Part shown: positions 56,301 to 63,744 of the stretch, in pieces
Layout: the number at the start of each line of letters is the position of its first letter
Numbering within the stretch: position 1 is the stretch's first letter
Assembly (NCBI GenBank): GCA_943788825.1
Contig: CALSRT010000012.1
Coordinates: 49,788 to 113,787, forward strand
From: UBA4582 sp002389265
Lineage (GTDB): Bacteria; Pseudomonadota; Gammaproteobacteria; Pseudomonadales; Azotimanducaceae
Reading direction: 5' to 3'
Length of the DNA: 64,000 nucleotides
Position numbers and translations under genes: made by a program
The notes under the pieces: model-generated
The model's database searches: none
What the model saw: the letters and a program-made list of their open reading frames with translations, nothing else
Told to the model about the DNA's origin: nothing

Positions 56301-58251
56301 TTTTAGTAGTGGTGATGGCGGTGAAATTATTTTAACCGCGAATAGTGCGTTCAGCCTGACGAACGCTCGCTTAGAGGCGGAGGTTCGAGGCAGTGGTGTC
56401 GGTGGTCTAGTGGAAATCAAGTCGCCTGAAATAGCACTCGGACAAGATAGCGAGATTAATATCTCTGCGTTAAGTGGTACTGGCGATGCCGGGGTACTGA
56501 CCATTGCGGGGACTACGATTACTGCGGTTAATGCCGATATTAAAGGAGAGACTTTTGGCGAGGGCGAGGGCTCCGACATTGCGCTAACCGCAGACGATAT
56601 TTCTTTATCTGGAACGTTAATCAATAGTTCTACGAAGGGTGTCGGTACTGGCGGTTTTATTGTTTTAAATGCTGACACTATCAGCATTGTCGGCGGTAGC
56701 GCCTTAGAGAGTGATTCTTTTAGTAGTGGTGATGGCGGTGAAATCATTTTTAGCGCGGATAGTGCGTTTAATCTGACGAACGCTCGTATAGAGGCCGAGG
56801 CCCTAGGCAGTGGTGCCGGTGGTCTAGTCGAGATCAAGGCACCTGAAATAGCACTTGGGCAAGATAGCGAGATTAACATCTCTGCATTAAGTGGCAGCGG
56901 CGATGCAGGGGTGCTGAACATCACGGGGACTAGCCTGGCACTCGACAACAGCTTGATCGCAACCAAAACCTTAACTGTGGGAAATGCGGGACAAGTTACT
57001 TTGACAGCAGATGCTATCACTGCGACGGATAGCACTATTCAAGGCGAAACACTTGGCGCCGGCCAAGGTGCTGATATTTTTCTACTAGCAGCAGACATTT
57101 CGCTAACTGGCACAAGACTCGATAGCTCAACACTAGGATCGGGCGCAGGAGGGTTTATTCGATTAAGTGGGAGCGCGGTCTTGGTCGACGGATCTACCCT
57201 GATCACTGAAACCGAGGGCGCCGGCAAAGGAGGTACTATCTTTATTGCCGCTGATCGGATGGATATCCTAAATCAAGGTAACCTAAACGGCCGGTCCAGT
57301 GGCGGCAGCGGCGACGCTGGAAGCATATCTATTTCTACTGGTGAGTTGAACATTGATAATGGTTTGATCACTTTGGTAACGACAACACCAGGTTCTGGTG
57401 GCGATTTGGTGATTGATACTGGAACACTCCGATTAAACCAATCGACATTAAGTGCATCTGCCAACAGTGATGGGAATGCTGGTCGGATTGAGATTGCTGC
57501 AGTTGAAGGAAGTTTGCTTAACAACAGCGTAATCAGTTCAGACACTACAGGAAATGGTGTTGGCGGTGATATTCTAATTAAGGCAAATAAGCTAAATATT
57601 TTTTCTCAAGCTGGCATTTCCTCATCTGCAACTGGTGCTAGTGATGCGGGTGATGTTACCTTGCTCGTTCCTGAGATTTTGCAGATTGTCGGGGGCTCGA
57701 TTCAGACGACTTCGGCACTTAGTGGCGGTGGTAGTATCAATATACAAACATTGAATCGAATACGAATTGATCAAAGTATCATCTCAGCCTCGGCAAACGG
57801 TGTCACAGAGAGTAGCGGTGGGGGCAACATAAATATCGATCCGGAACTGTTTACAATCCGACAGAGCCAGATCGTTGCTCAGGCAAATGCAGGTACAGGT
57901 GGTAATATTGATCTGGTTGCTGATAACTTCCTTGCCGATACAGAAACTCTGATCTCTGCTTCCTCCCAGCGCGGCATTGATGGCACTGTGGAAATTGAAT
58001 CGCCGAATCAATCGGTGAACCCCGTCAGTGCGGATCTGGATACGGGTTTTCAGGCATTACCAGACTTCATTTCAAATAACTGCAAATCATCGAGCTTGCA
58101 GGACCGAAGTTATTTGATCGTCGATAACATGAATCCGGTTCGACGGGATCCGGCAGGCTATCTCCCAGCGCCACTTGCAGAAGCAACAGCCATCCCGCAT
58201 ACCCAGGTGGAAGCGGATCTGGTCAGGCTAGTCGCCTCTCGAGGTTGTTAG
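53353..58251 (+). CDS. Two-partner-secretion exoprotein with haemagglutination-activity domain and tandem repeats (TpsA)
   Basis: 1632 residues. A signal peptide (MHFKSYLALSFALLSASIGHA) precedes the TPS domain at about residues 22-190 (DGSVGLVNAGDP...LFHSFDKFNI...SLWLVNPAGFIFTNGAVVDV), where NPAG replaces the classical NPNG. The rest is a predicted right-handed beta-helix rich in Gly, Ser, Asn and Thr. Residues 417 to about 1194 consist of about 5.6 near-identical 139-residue units. After them come diverged helix rungs. The last part has two cysteines, C1577 and the terminal C1632; I see no other cysteine in the mature chain. The ATG at 53353 fits the signal peptide; the frame upstream lies inside tpsB and is ignored. 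Likely a surface or secreted adhesin-like filament; its target is unknown. Confidence 0.9.
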   Translation: MHFKSYLALSFALLSASIGHAEVTLDGSVGLVNAGDPVSSGNGYTYNITADLGEQAGANLFHSFDKFNIDTGELAHFSGPASIVNIVSRVTGGESSISGEITSSISGASLWLVNPAGFIFTNGAVVDVDGNFHLSSAEYLEFADGARFFSNLSPMSTLSTGEIASFGFLGSSTGAIKIDGTSATTGEVNSLEHNLTVNSDFVSIRDANLYAQEISIGMNSQNLSNINVRDSLLETNGGGIFFEGGRIFAVNTVIAGYGSEGISDGATVRLTAPAITLSNVEMRGETKGLGSGSDILFGATTISIGNGSTIDVSSSSTLDSAGDAGTISISAQDVDIVDTEFLLDTLGGGLGGSLTIEATDISLSQTSIKAQTEGLGEAGQTSMRGETIAWSDVAVNASSSGAGVGGSIVLSADNISIAGGSVLESDSFGSGDGGEIILTANSAFNLTNARIEAEVRGSGTGGLVEIKSPEIALGQDSEINISALSGTGDAGVLTIAGTTITAVNANIKGETFGEGEGADIALTADDISLSGTLINSSTKGIGAGGFIALNADTISIVGGSALESDSFGSGNGGEIILTANSAFNLTNARIEAEVGGSGAGGLVEIKSPEIALGQDSEINISALSGTGDAGVLTIAGTTITAVNANIKGETFGEGEGADIALTADDISLSGTLINSSTKGIGAGGFIALNADTISIVGGSALESDSFGSGAGGEIILTANSAFNLANARIEAEVGGSGAGGLVEIKSPEIALGQDGEINISALSGTGDAGVLTIAGTTITAVNANIKGETFGEGEGADIALTADDISLAGTLINSSTEGVGAGGFIALNADTISIVGGSALESDSFGSGAGGEIILTANSAFSLTNARLEAEVGGSGAGGLVEIKSPEIALGQDSEINISALSGTGDAGVLTIAGTTITAVNANIKGETFGEGEGADIALTADDISLSGTLINSSTKGVGAGGFIALNADTISIVGGSALESDSFSSGDGGEIILTANSAFSLTNARLEAEVRGSGVGGLVEIKSPEIALGQDSEINISALSGTGDAGVLTIAGTTITAVNADIKGETFGEGEGSDIALTADDISLSGTLINSSTKGVGTGGFIVLNADTISIVGGSALESDSFSSGDGGEIIFSADSAFNLTNARIEAEALGSGAGGLVEIKAPEIALGQDSEINISALSGSGDAGVLNITGTSLALDNSLIATKTLTVGNAGQVTLTADAITATDSTIQGETLGAGQGADIFLLAADISLTGTRLDSSTLGSGAGGFIRLSGSAVLVDGSTLITETEGAGKGGTIFIAADRMDILNQGNLNGRSSGGSGDAGSISISTGELNIDNGLITLVTTTPGSGGDLVIDTGTLRLNQSTLSASANSDGNAGRIEIAAVEGSLLNNSVISSDTTGNGVGGDILIKANKLNIFSQAGISSSATGASDAGDVTLLVPEILQIVGGSIQTTSALSGGGSINIQTLNRIRIDQSIISASANGVTESSGGGNINIDPELFTIRQSQIVAQANAGTGGNIDLVADNFLADTETLISASSQRGIDGTVEIESPNQSVNPVSADLDTGFQALPDFISNNCKSSSLQDRSYLIVDNMNPVRRDPAGYLPAPLAEATAIPHTQVEADLVRLVASRGC
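54601..56936 (+). repeat. 417-bp coding tandem repeats in the exoprotein gene
   Basis: The marker GGCGGTAGCGCCTTAGAGAG (or its near variant) recurs with its unit start at 54601, 55018, 55435, 55852, 56269 and 56686, always 417 bases apart. Five full units and about 60 percent of a sixth are present. Units differ by only a few scattered bases; the first and last are the most diverged. Each unit encodes 139 residues. Confidence 0.95.
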
Positions 58252-58275
58252 ATTGAAATAATTGGGGTCGGAAAT

Positions 58276-58435
58276 AATTGGGGTCGGGGTAAAATTTACA
58301 TTTATCCATCCGCGCCCAGCTCATCAGTGTTACTGACGCAGTGCAAGCCTATATTATGACCGCGACTTGCGCTCGTTTATGCCATCAACATTAAACGGCC
58401 AAAAGCAAATGTAAATTTTACCCCGACCCCTAATT
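58276..58435. mobile_element. Short non-autonomous inverted-repeat element (MITE-like), copy 1
   Basis: About 160 bases. The left terminus GGGGTCGGGGTAAAATTTAC (58280-58299) is mirrored by GTAAATTTTACCCCGACCCC at the right end (58411-58430). The interior is homologous to the copy at 63324 (shared ATGACCGCGACTT and GCCATCAACATTAA). No transposase is inside. An additional truncated terminus (AATTGGGGTCGG) lies at 58260. It follows the tpsA stop directly. Confidence 0.8.
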
Positions 58436-58455
58436 ATTCCGGCAGGCCGTGCGAT

Positions 58456-58752
58456 ATGACAGAACTTGGGTTTTGGATAGCGGGTGCTTCAGTCAAAAAA
58501 ACGGCTGAATGTCTGCGCGGTCAAGCGTCCGAGGAAATTAGTCTAACAAATCATCTTCGCAATCGTCGATCTGGCTTAGGTGAAACTATGCTCAGTAGAA
58601 AAATAGATCCTTTGCATAACGTCAGGCTTCAGTTTGATTGGCATCGGATCAAGCTGCGCCACAGACAGCGGTTCAGAGACGTTGATCCGCTACCAAAATC
58701 GCTCGAAACAAAAACGTCGAGTGCAGCAGCGGTCTCACCATATGCGCGTTGA
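58456..58752 (+). CDS. Doubtful hypothetical protein
   Basis: 98-codon frame between the inverted-repeat element and the GST-like gene. I recognise no family, the composition is basic and irregular, and there is no clear ribosome-binding site. Other than this frame, 58436-58761 shows nothing. It may be non-coding. Confidence 0.2.
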   Translation: MTELGFWIAGASVKKTAECLRGQASEEISLTNHLRNRRSGLGETMLSRKIDPLHNVRLQFDWHRIKLRHRQRFRDVDPLPKSLETKTSSAAAVSPYAR

Positions 58753-58761
58753 TCGCCTGAT

Positions 58762-59577
58762 CTACAGCAGATCGCCACCTAAAACGGCTGGCGTTTCACA
58801 ATAGGTCGTTAAAATGTAGCGTTGATGATCAATTATCCGGGTGGAGAGTACTTGCGCGATCTCTGGCCGTTTCGAGTTCGACGCGAAGAACTTCAGCATC
58901 CCCTGATTTTGCTGCGTCACCGGCATGATATCGGGCGGTGTTGCGGTAATACACATACTCATCGTTGCCCAGTAGATATCGGCAGCCGTTACGGCATCAC
59001 CAACCAGGTATTGAGAACCGCGCTGTGCCTGTTGTTCGAGACAGGCATCGATTACCGAAATAATCTCAACAATTTTTCCAGGTGCTGCCGCGCTAGTACG
59101 CGCGTTGTATCCGTACTTTCGGCTTAAAGCACCATCATTCAAGATCCGCATATTCCAAACCAGACCATCTTCGGCCAGGGTTATGGCGCACAACCCAAAC
59201 ATTTCAACCCGGTGCTTATAATCGTCGGGAATCAACGCTGGGCTGCTGGGGCTGCCGATACTTTCTGCAAGCGCCAGTTGCTCGGTCCAAACATTTCGCG
59301 GCCGTTCGTCGTCAAAGAACATGGTGGGCAAGCCAGTTTGGCTGGTGAGCTCAAACAAGCGCGCTTGCCGATCTTCACCGGTTTCTTTGTCAACACCCAT
59401 CATCGGATGCAAGGCTCGAATAACTGGTATGCCCTTGACGTAACAGATATTTTTGAGCGCCTCAGAATACAACGCTTGGATGCCAGGAATGAACGTGATG
59501 CGCGTTCCCTGAGTCATGGCTGCGGCGTCGTCCAGCGAGATAAATTTAAGAGCGTGCGATGTAATGTTCTCTGTCAC
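58762..59577 (-). CDS. Glutathione S-transferase-like protein
   Basis: 271 residues. The N-terminal part contains a thioredoxin-like pattern with a cis-proline segment (ELTSQTGLPTMFFDDERPRNVWTEQLALAESIG), and the C-terminal all-helical GST domain carries the typical QYLVGDAVTAADIYWATM motif. The insertion around residues 90-150 is longer than in ordinary GSTs, and the usual Ser/Cys active-site segment is not clear. It is therefore a divergent member whose substrate cannot be predicted. Leftward, 248 bases after the DUF885 gene; I see nothing definable in that spacer. Confidence 0.7.
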   Translation of the reverse strand: MTENITSHALKFISLDDAAAMTQGTRITFIPGIQALYSEALKNICYVKGIPVIRALHPMMGVDKETGEDRQARLFELTSQTGLPTMFFDDERPRNVWTEQLALAESIGSPSSPALIPDDYKHRVEMFGLCAITLAEDGLVWNMRILNDGALSRKYGYNARTSAAAPGKIVEIISVIDACLEQQAQRGSQYLVGDAVTAADIYWATMSMCITATPPDIMPVTQQNQGMLKFFASNSKRPEIAQVLSTRIIDHQRYILTTYCETPAVLGGDLL

Positions 59578-59825
59578 GATGTTGCCTCGTTTTCGTTTTC
59601 GGTTAGTGTTGTTGGCCGCGTTGTAGAAACAACCTTGAGCCGGTTTGTATCTGTATTATACCGCCACGTCCTGCTAAAGATCGCGGATTACTATCATGCT
59701 AACAAGCGGCCAGCATTTACCGAGAAAAGCCTGAGCGCGTGCTAAAGGTTAGGCCTAGGCCAACTTCTGCGGCGTTTGATCTGGCCTCGTAAATACAATG
59801 AGTCGCTGCCTATGCAATCAATGCG

Positions 59826-61652
59826 CTATAAACTCGCTGCAATCCATTCATCAATTTTCTGCTCGAGCACAGGCATTGGCAAGGGTCCACTACCCAAGAC
59901 CTGATCGTGGAAATCACGAATATCGAACTGGTCTTTTAAGGCCGCTTCTGCTTTGCCTCGGATCCGCTGAATTTCCAGCATACCCACTTTATAGGCGGTT
60001 GCTTGACCTGGCAGGTTGAAATAGCGTCGAACCTCGGACTTGACCGTCGGCGCTGGTCGCGGCGAGTTGGTGAGCGCGTAGTCAATGGCTTCGGCTTCCG
60101 TCCAACCCTTGGCGTGAATACCGGTATCAACGACCAGTCGGATTGCCCGCCAGATCTCACCGGTTAACCGGCCAAAGTTCCTATAGGGGTCTTGGTAGAA
60201 CCCCATTTCCTTACCAAGCCATTCTGAATACAACCCCCAGCCTTCGCTAAACGCAGTGTAACCATGATAGGTTCTGAACTGCGGCAAGCCTTCTAACGCT
60301 TGTTGAATCGCAATTTGCAAATGATGGCCCGGTAAGCCTTCGTGATAAGCCAAGTTTTCAAGTCGAAAAATCGACATCGCCTGCATATCTGCTAAGTGCG
60401 CATAGAATACGCCCGGCCGACTCCCGTCTTTGGTGCCCCGCATATAATGCGCTGCACCACCGGCTTGCTCTCTAAAAGCTTCCACCCGACGCACCTCAAG
60501 TGGCCCCTTAGGCAGAATCCCGAAATAGTCTGGCAACTTGGCCTCGATGCCACTGATAAAGTCTCGGGCTAACTGTAAGTAGCGTTCCCGGCCTTCATCG
60601 GTGTTATCAAAATAGAATTCGTCACTGGTGCGCAGGTGCGTAAAAAAGTCTTGCAGGCTGCCCTTAAAGCCCACCGACTCGCGAATCGCGTTCATCTCTG
60701 TCTGAATTCGGGTAACTTCATCGAGTCCCGTTTGGTGTATGGCCTCGGCCGTCAGCGGTAAGGTTGTCATCTGCTTCAGGCGATAGGCATAAAAGGCCGC
60801 ACCCTCGGGCAGTGCCCAAGCCCCGGTTGCCGTATCTGGAAGATTATCGCGGTCCGCTTCAAGCCACGCATTGATCCGATCGTACGCTGGCTCCATCGAC
60901 TGCAGGATGGCTGTTTTCGCCTCGGCTTTCAGCGCTTCGGCCTCGACGGCTGTAATCGACTCGGCCAACACCAACGCATCGACTTTAGCCGTAATATCCG
61001 CCCATAGCGCCGAGGTTCCCTCGCCCGTAAAGGGCGCGCCGCGGGTCACCCGCTGAATCTGACTCATTGCAACGTCATAGTCAAAATACGGCGCGCGAAT
61101 ACCGGCTGCGGCCGCGAGCTTGGCGCGATTCAAATAGGCATCGAAATAACCCCCCGAGGCTTTCAGCCTGGCAATATAAGCCTGCATATCGCTTGCGCTA
61201 TCCACCTTGTGGTAGTTGATAAGAGCGTTCGGCAGGCCTGTGTGCGGCCCGTTTCGGCCAAACACATACTCATGCCGGCGATAGGGTAACGAGGCTTCAG
61301 CGCGATCTAACATAAACACCCACAGGTCATACGAGCGTTTGGCTTCAGGTTCCAGCGCGTCACGATCAAACTCCGCTTTTAGGCTTGCAACACTCACCCG
61401 GCGCCAAGCAAGACGCGCATCTGCGGCGGCATCCGATGGGTCATCTAATTTGTCATAATCGCTTTTATCACCCAGTCGCGTCTTCGACATAGGGCTAAAG
61501 TCTAAATAAGTCTCAAATTCACCATCCAACCACTGATTGAGACGCTGAGACTCGGAAAGCGTCGCGCCGTCAGACGTCTGGCTCATGGACTTCGTTGGCC
61601 CACAGCCCACCAAGACGGTCAACGCCAATAGCACCAGTAGTCCGTGTTTCAT
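59826..61652 (-). CDS. DUF885 family lipoprotein, putative zinc metallopeptidase
   Basis: 608 residues. The N-terminus is a lipoprotein signal (MKHGLLVLLALTVLVGCGPT, lipobox LVGC), so the protein is anchored to a membrane facing the periplasm. The DUF885 metal motif is present: ENLAYHEGLPGHHLQIAIQ (an HExxxGHH-type variant) and further on AFSEGWGLYSEWLGKEMG. C-terminal ITYKVGM-like QATAYKVGMLEIQRIRGKAE is characteristic of the family. Members are thought to be carboxypeptidase-like; the substrate is unknown. Confidence 0.88.
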   Translation of the reverse strand: MKHGLLVLLALTVLVGCGPTKSMSQTSDGATLSESQRLNQWLDGEFETYLDFSPMSKTRLGDKSDYDKLDDPSDAAADARLAWRRVSVASLKAEFDRDALEPEAKRSYDLWVFMLDRAEASLPYRRHEYVFGRNGPHTGLPNALINYHKVDSASDMQAYIARLKASGGYFDAYLNRAKLAAAAGIRAPYFDYDVAMSQIQRVTRGAPFTGEGTSALWADITAKVDALVLAESITAVEAEALKAEAKTAILQSMEPAYDRINAWLEADRDNLPDTATGAWALPEGAAFYAYRLKQMTTLPLTAEAIHQTGLDEVTRIQTEMNAIRESVGFKGSLQDFFTHLRTSDEFYFDNTDEGRERYLQLARDFISGIEAKLPDYFGILPKGPLEVRRVEAFREQAGGAAHYMRGTKDGSRPGVFYAHLADMQAMSIFRLENLAYHEGLPGHHLQIAIQQALEGLPQFRTYHGYTAFSEGWGLYSEWLGKEMGFYQDPYRNFGRLTGEIWRAIRLVVDTGIHAKGWTEAEAIDYALTNSPRPAPTVKSEVRRYFNLPGQATAYKVGMLEIQRIRGKAEAALKDQFDIRDFHDQVLGSGPLPMPVLEQKIDEWIAASL

Positions 61653-62085
61653 ATATCCTTTCCTTCGATAAAGGCCTAGGCCATCTTACGACCCCAGCTA
61701 AACCCAGCAAGCATCCGAGTGCAACCTATAAGTCAGCGGGGCTGAATAAGAAAATTAATTGGTGTAAAGCAAATATAAATTTTACCCCGACCCCAATTAT
61801 TCATCGGTAGGGGCAATCTACAGATACTGGCTCGGGTCATGGTCATCGTTTCCAATCAGCTCAATCAACTATACACGGCGGTTTACAGGGCTCGCTTGAA
61901 CCCGCCAAGCAATCACTTTTACCGATTAGCACCGATATCTAGCAGTGATGTCGCCCTAATGTTGTGCGACGGAATGCAGTCTTCAGGATTCTTCGGTATG
62001 CTACTTTGTGCCAAGAATCGAAGCGCGACGCCATGCGCGGTCTTCTATCTGGCTGGACCTAATTTGACCAATCAAGGACCCCTGA
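61653..62085. other. Intergenic region between divergent DUF885 and oxidoreductase genes
   Basis: 433 bases, which must hold both promoters. It also contains a solo terminus of the inverted-repeat family (61765-61800). An 84-codon frame at 61839-62093 overlaps the next gene's start and has no protein-like pattern, so it is not listed as a gene. Confidence 0.5.
61765..61800. repeat. Solo right terminus of the inverted-repeat element family
   Basis: Contains AAATTTTACCCCGACCCC preceded by TAAAGCAAATAT, the same as the right ends of the element at 63324. No partner terminus is visible nearby, so it is a relic or a single terminal insertion. Confidence 0.75.
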
Positions 62086-63198
62086 ATGTCTGACATAGCA
62101 TCATTATTTGAGCCCATGACCATTCGCGGCATGACCGTGCCGAACCGCATCGTCATGGCGCCCATGACCCGCTCCTTCTCCCCTGATGGTATTCCCGGCG
62201 AAGATGTTGCCGCCTATTACCAGCGACGTGGCGAGGCGGATGTCGGGCTACTGATCACAGAAGGCACAACCGTCGGCCGCGGTGGCGCGTCCAACGACCC
62301 CAGAGTACCCAACTTCCATGCTGAACAGGCCTTAAAAGGCTGGTCAAACGTGGTCGAAGCCACGCATAAAACCCCTGCAAAAATCGGCCCACAGCTTTGG
62401 CATGTGGGCATGATGCGCCAACCCGGTACCGGCCCCGAACCCGATGCCCACTCAGATAGCCCTTCCGGTCGCTCCCATACTGGCTCACAAGTGCAGCCTG
62501 AACCCTCCGAAAGCGAAGTGGCTGATATGGTCATGGCCTATGCCAATGCAGCAGGCGACGCCGCACGCTTAGGGTTCGATTGCGTTGAGATACACGGCGC
62601 CCATGGTTATTTAATCGACGAATTTTTTTGGGGTGTCATGAATACGCGCTCCGACCGATACGGCGGCGGCTTGGTTGAGCGCGCTAAATTTGCTGGCGAG
62701 GTCATTGCCGAGTGCCGTGCCCAAGTGGGCGCAGACATGCCAATTATCTTGCGTTGGTCACAATGGAAGCAACAGGATTTCAGTGCGCGCCTGGCAGAAA
62801 CCCCGGCGCAGCTCGAAGCGTTCTTAAAAGTGTTTGTTGATGCAGGCGTTGATGTCTTGCACGCCAGCCAGCGCCGCTGGTGGGAAGCGGAATATCCAGA
62901 GGTGGATGGTGAGCAAGGCTTGAATCTCGCCGGCTGGTGTAAAAAGCTCACCGGACTACCGTCGATTACTGTGGGTTCGGTTGGTTTATCCTCTGATTTT
63001 ATCGGCAGTTTCCAGGGTGAGGCGTCAAAAACACAGCCTATCTCACTCGCGGTCGAACGACTCGCCCGCGGCGAGTTCGACATGATTGCGGTCGGTCGCG
63101 CCTTGCTGCAAGACCCCGATTGGGCCCAAAAGATCAAAGAGGGCCGGCATGATGAACTGGCTGATTGGGATTCGGCCTCGTTAGCAACGCTGTACTAA
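62086..63198 (+). CDS. NADH:flavin oxidoreductase, Old Yellow Enzyme family
   Basis: FMN-dependent ene-reductase-like TIM barrel of 370 residues. Conserved features: NRIVMAPMTRSFSPDGIP (flavin site), the QLWHVGMM block, and FDCVEIHGAHGYLIDEFFWGVMNTRSDRYGG, whose His-x-x-His-like pair and Arg bind substrate and phosphate. GSVG and FDMIAVGRALLQDPDWAQKI form the FMN phosphate site. No C-terminal FeS/NAD domain is present, so it is the single-domain type. The physiological substrate cannot be inferred. It stands alone. Confidence 0.92.
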   Translation: MSDIASLFEPMTIRGMTVPNRIVMAPMTRSFSPDGIPGEDVAAYYQRRGEADVGLLITEGTTVGRGGASNDPRVPNFHAEQALKGWSNVVEATHKTPAKIGPQLWHVGMMRQPGTGPEPDAHSDSPSGRSHTGSQVQPEPSESEVADMVMAYANAAGDAARLGFDCVEIHGAHGYLIDEFFWGVMNTRSDRYGGGLVERAKFAGEVIAECRAQVGADMPIILRWSQWKQQDFSARLAETPAQLEAFLKVFVDAGVDVLHASQRRWWEAEYPEVDGEQGLNLAGWCKKLTGLPSITVGSVGLSSDFIGSFQGEASKTQPISLAVERLARGEFDMIAVGRALLQDPDWAQKIKEGRHDELADWDSASLATLY

Positions 63199-63299
63199 AA
63201 GGTCTGATATCAACCTAGCAGAGTCCCTGTCGGGGCCCCGCTAGGCTTAAAACAAGTTCTTGAATTTTGAAAATAAATGGGGTCGAAATAGAAATAAAT

Positions 63300-63534
63300 G
63301 GGGTCGGGGTAAAATTTAGGGATAATTGGGGTCGGGGTAAAATTTACATTTATCCATTTATCCACCCTTAGCTCATCATTGGTACTGACCCAGCGCATGC
63401 CTATTTTATGACCGCGACTTACGATCGTTTATGCCATCAACATTAAGCGAGCTAAAGCAAATATAAATTTTACCCCGACCCCAATTATCCCATGAGCTAA
63501 AGCAAATATAAATTTTACCCCGACCCCAATTATC
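63300..63534. mobile_element. Inverted-repeat (MITE-like) element, copy 2, with duplicated ends
   Basis: The core lies at 63324-63486, bounded by GGGGTCGGGGTAAAATTT on the left and its complement on the right, and shares its interior with the copy at 58276. A further left terminus lies just outside (63300-63317). The right 41 bases (from GAGCTAAAGCAAATATAAAT on) are repeated at 63494-63534. Nested or repeated end insertion is the simplest reading. The right edge abuts a truncated amidohydrolase. Confidence 0.8.
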
Positions 63535-63538
63535 CAAT

Positions 63539-63727
63539 CGTGAACAACTCGGTCTTAATGATCGTGGTCTGCTAGAGAAGGGAAGACGCGCAGATTTTCG
63601 CTTGTTGAATGCTAATCCGCTGAATGATATTCGCGCCACGCAAGATATCCACGCTGTCTTTTTGCTTGGTAACGAGCTAGATCGAAAAGCATTTGTTGGG
63701 CGATTAACACAAGATAGACGCGATTGA
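63539..63727 (+). pseudogene. 3' remnant of an amidohydrolase gene
   Basis: 63 codons open without a start, ending at TGA 63725-63727. The translation contains GLLEKGRRADFRLLNANPL and DIRATQDIHAVFLLGNELDR, the hallmark C-terminus of amidohydrolases of the imidazolonepropionase/dipeptidase type (metal-dependent hydrolase, beta-sandwich strand then ANPLxDI). The sequence starts right at the edge of the inverted-repeat element, and no upstream part of the gene is present before it. The gene appears to have been truncated by insertion or deletion there. Confidence 0.75.
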
Positions 63728-63744
63728 ATTCCTAGCTTTGGGTA

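Noticed and set aside
54120..57035. 971-codon minus-strand frame opposite the exoprotein repeats
   Set aside because: It is a mirror of the in-frame 417-bp repeats; the product is Pro/Ser/Leu-rich low complexity with no domain, while the plus strand encodes a clear TPS exoprotein.
61839..62093. 84-codon frame before the oxidoreductase
   Set aside because: It overlaps the next start, has no ribosome-binding site and no recognisable pattern.
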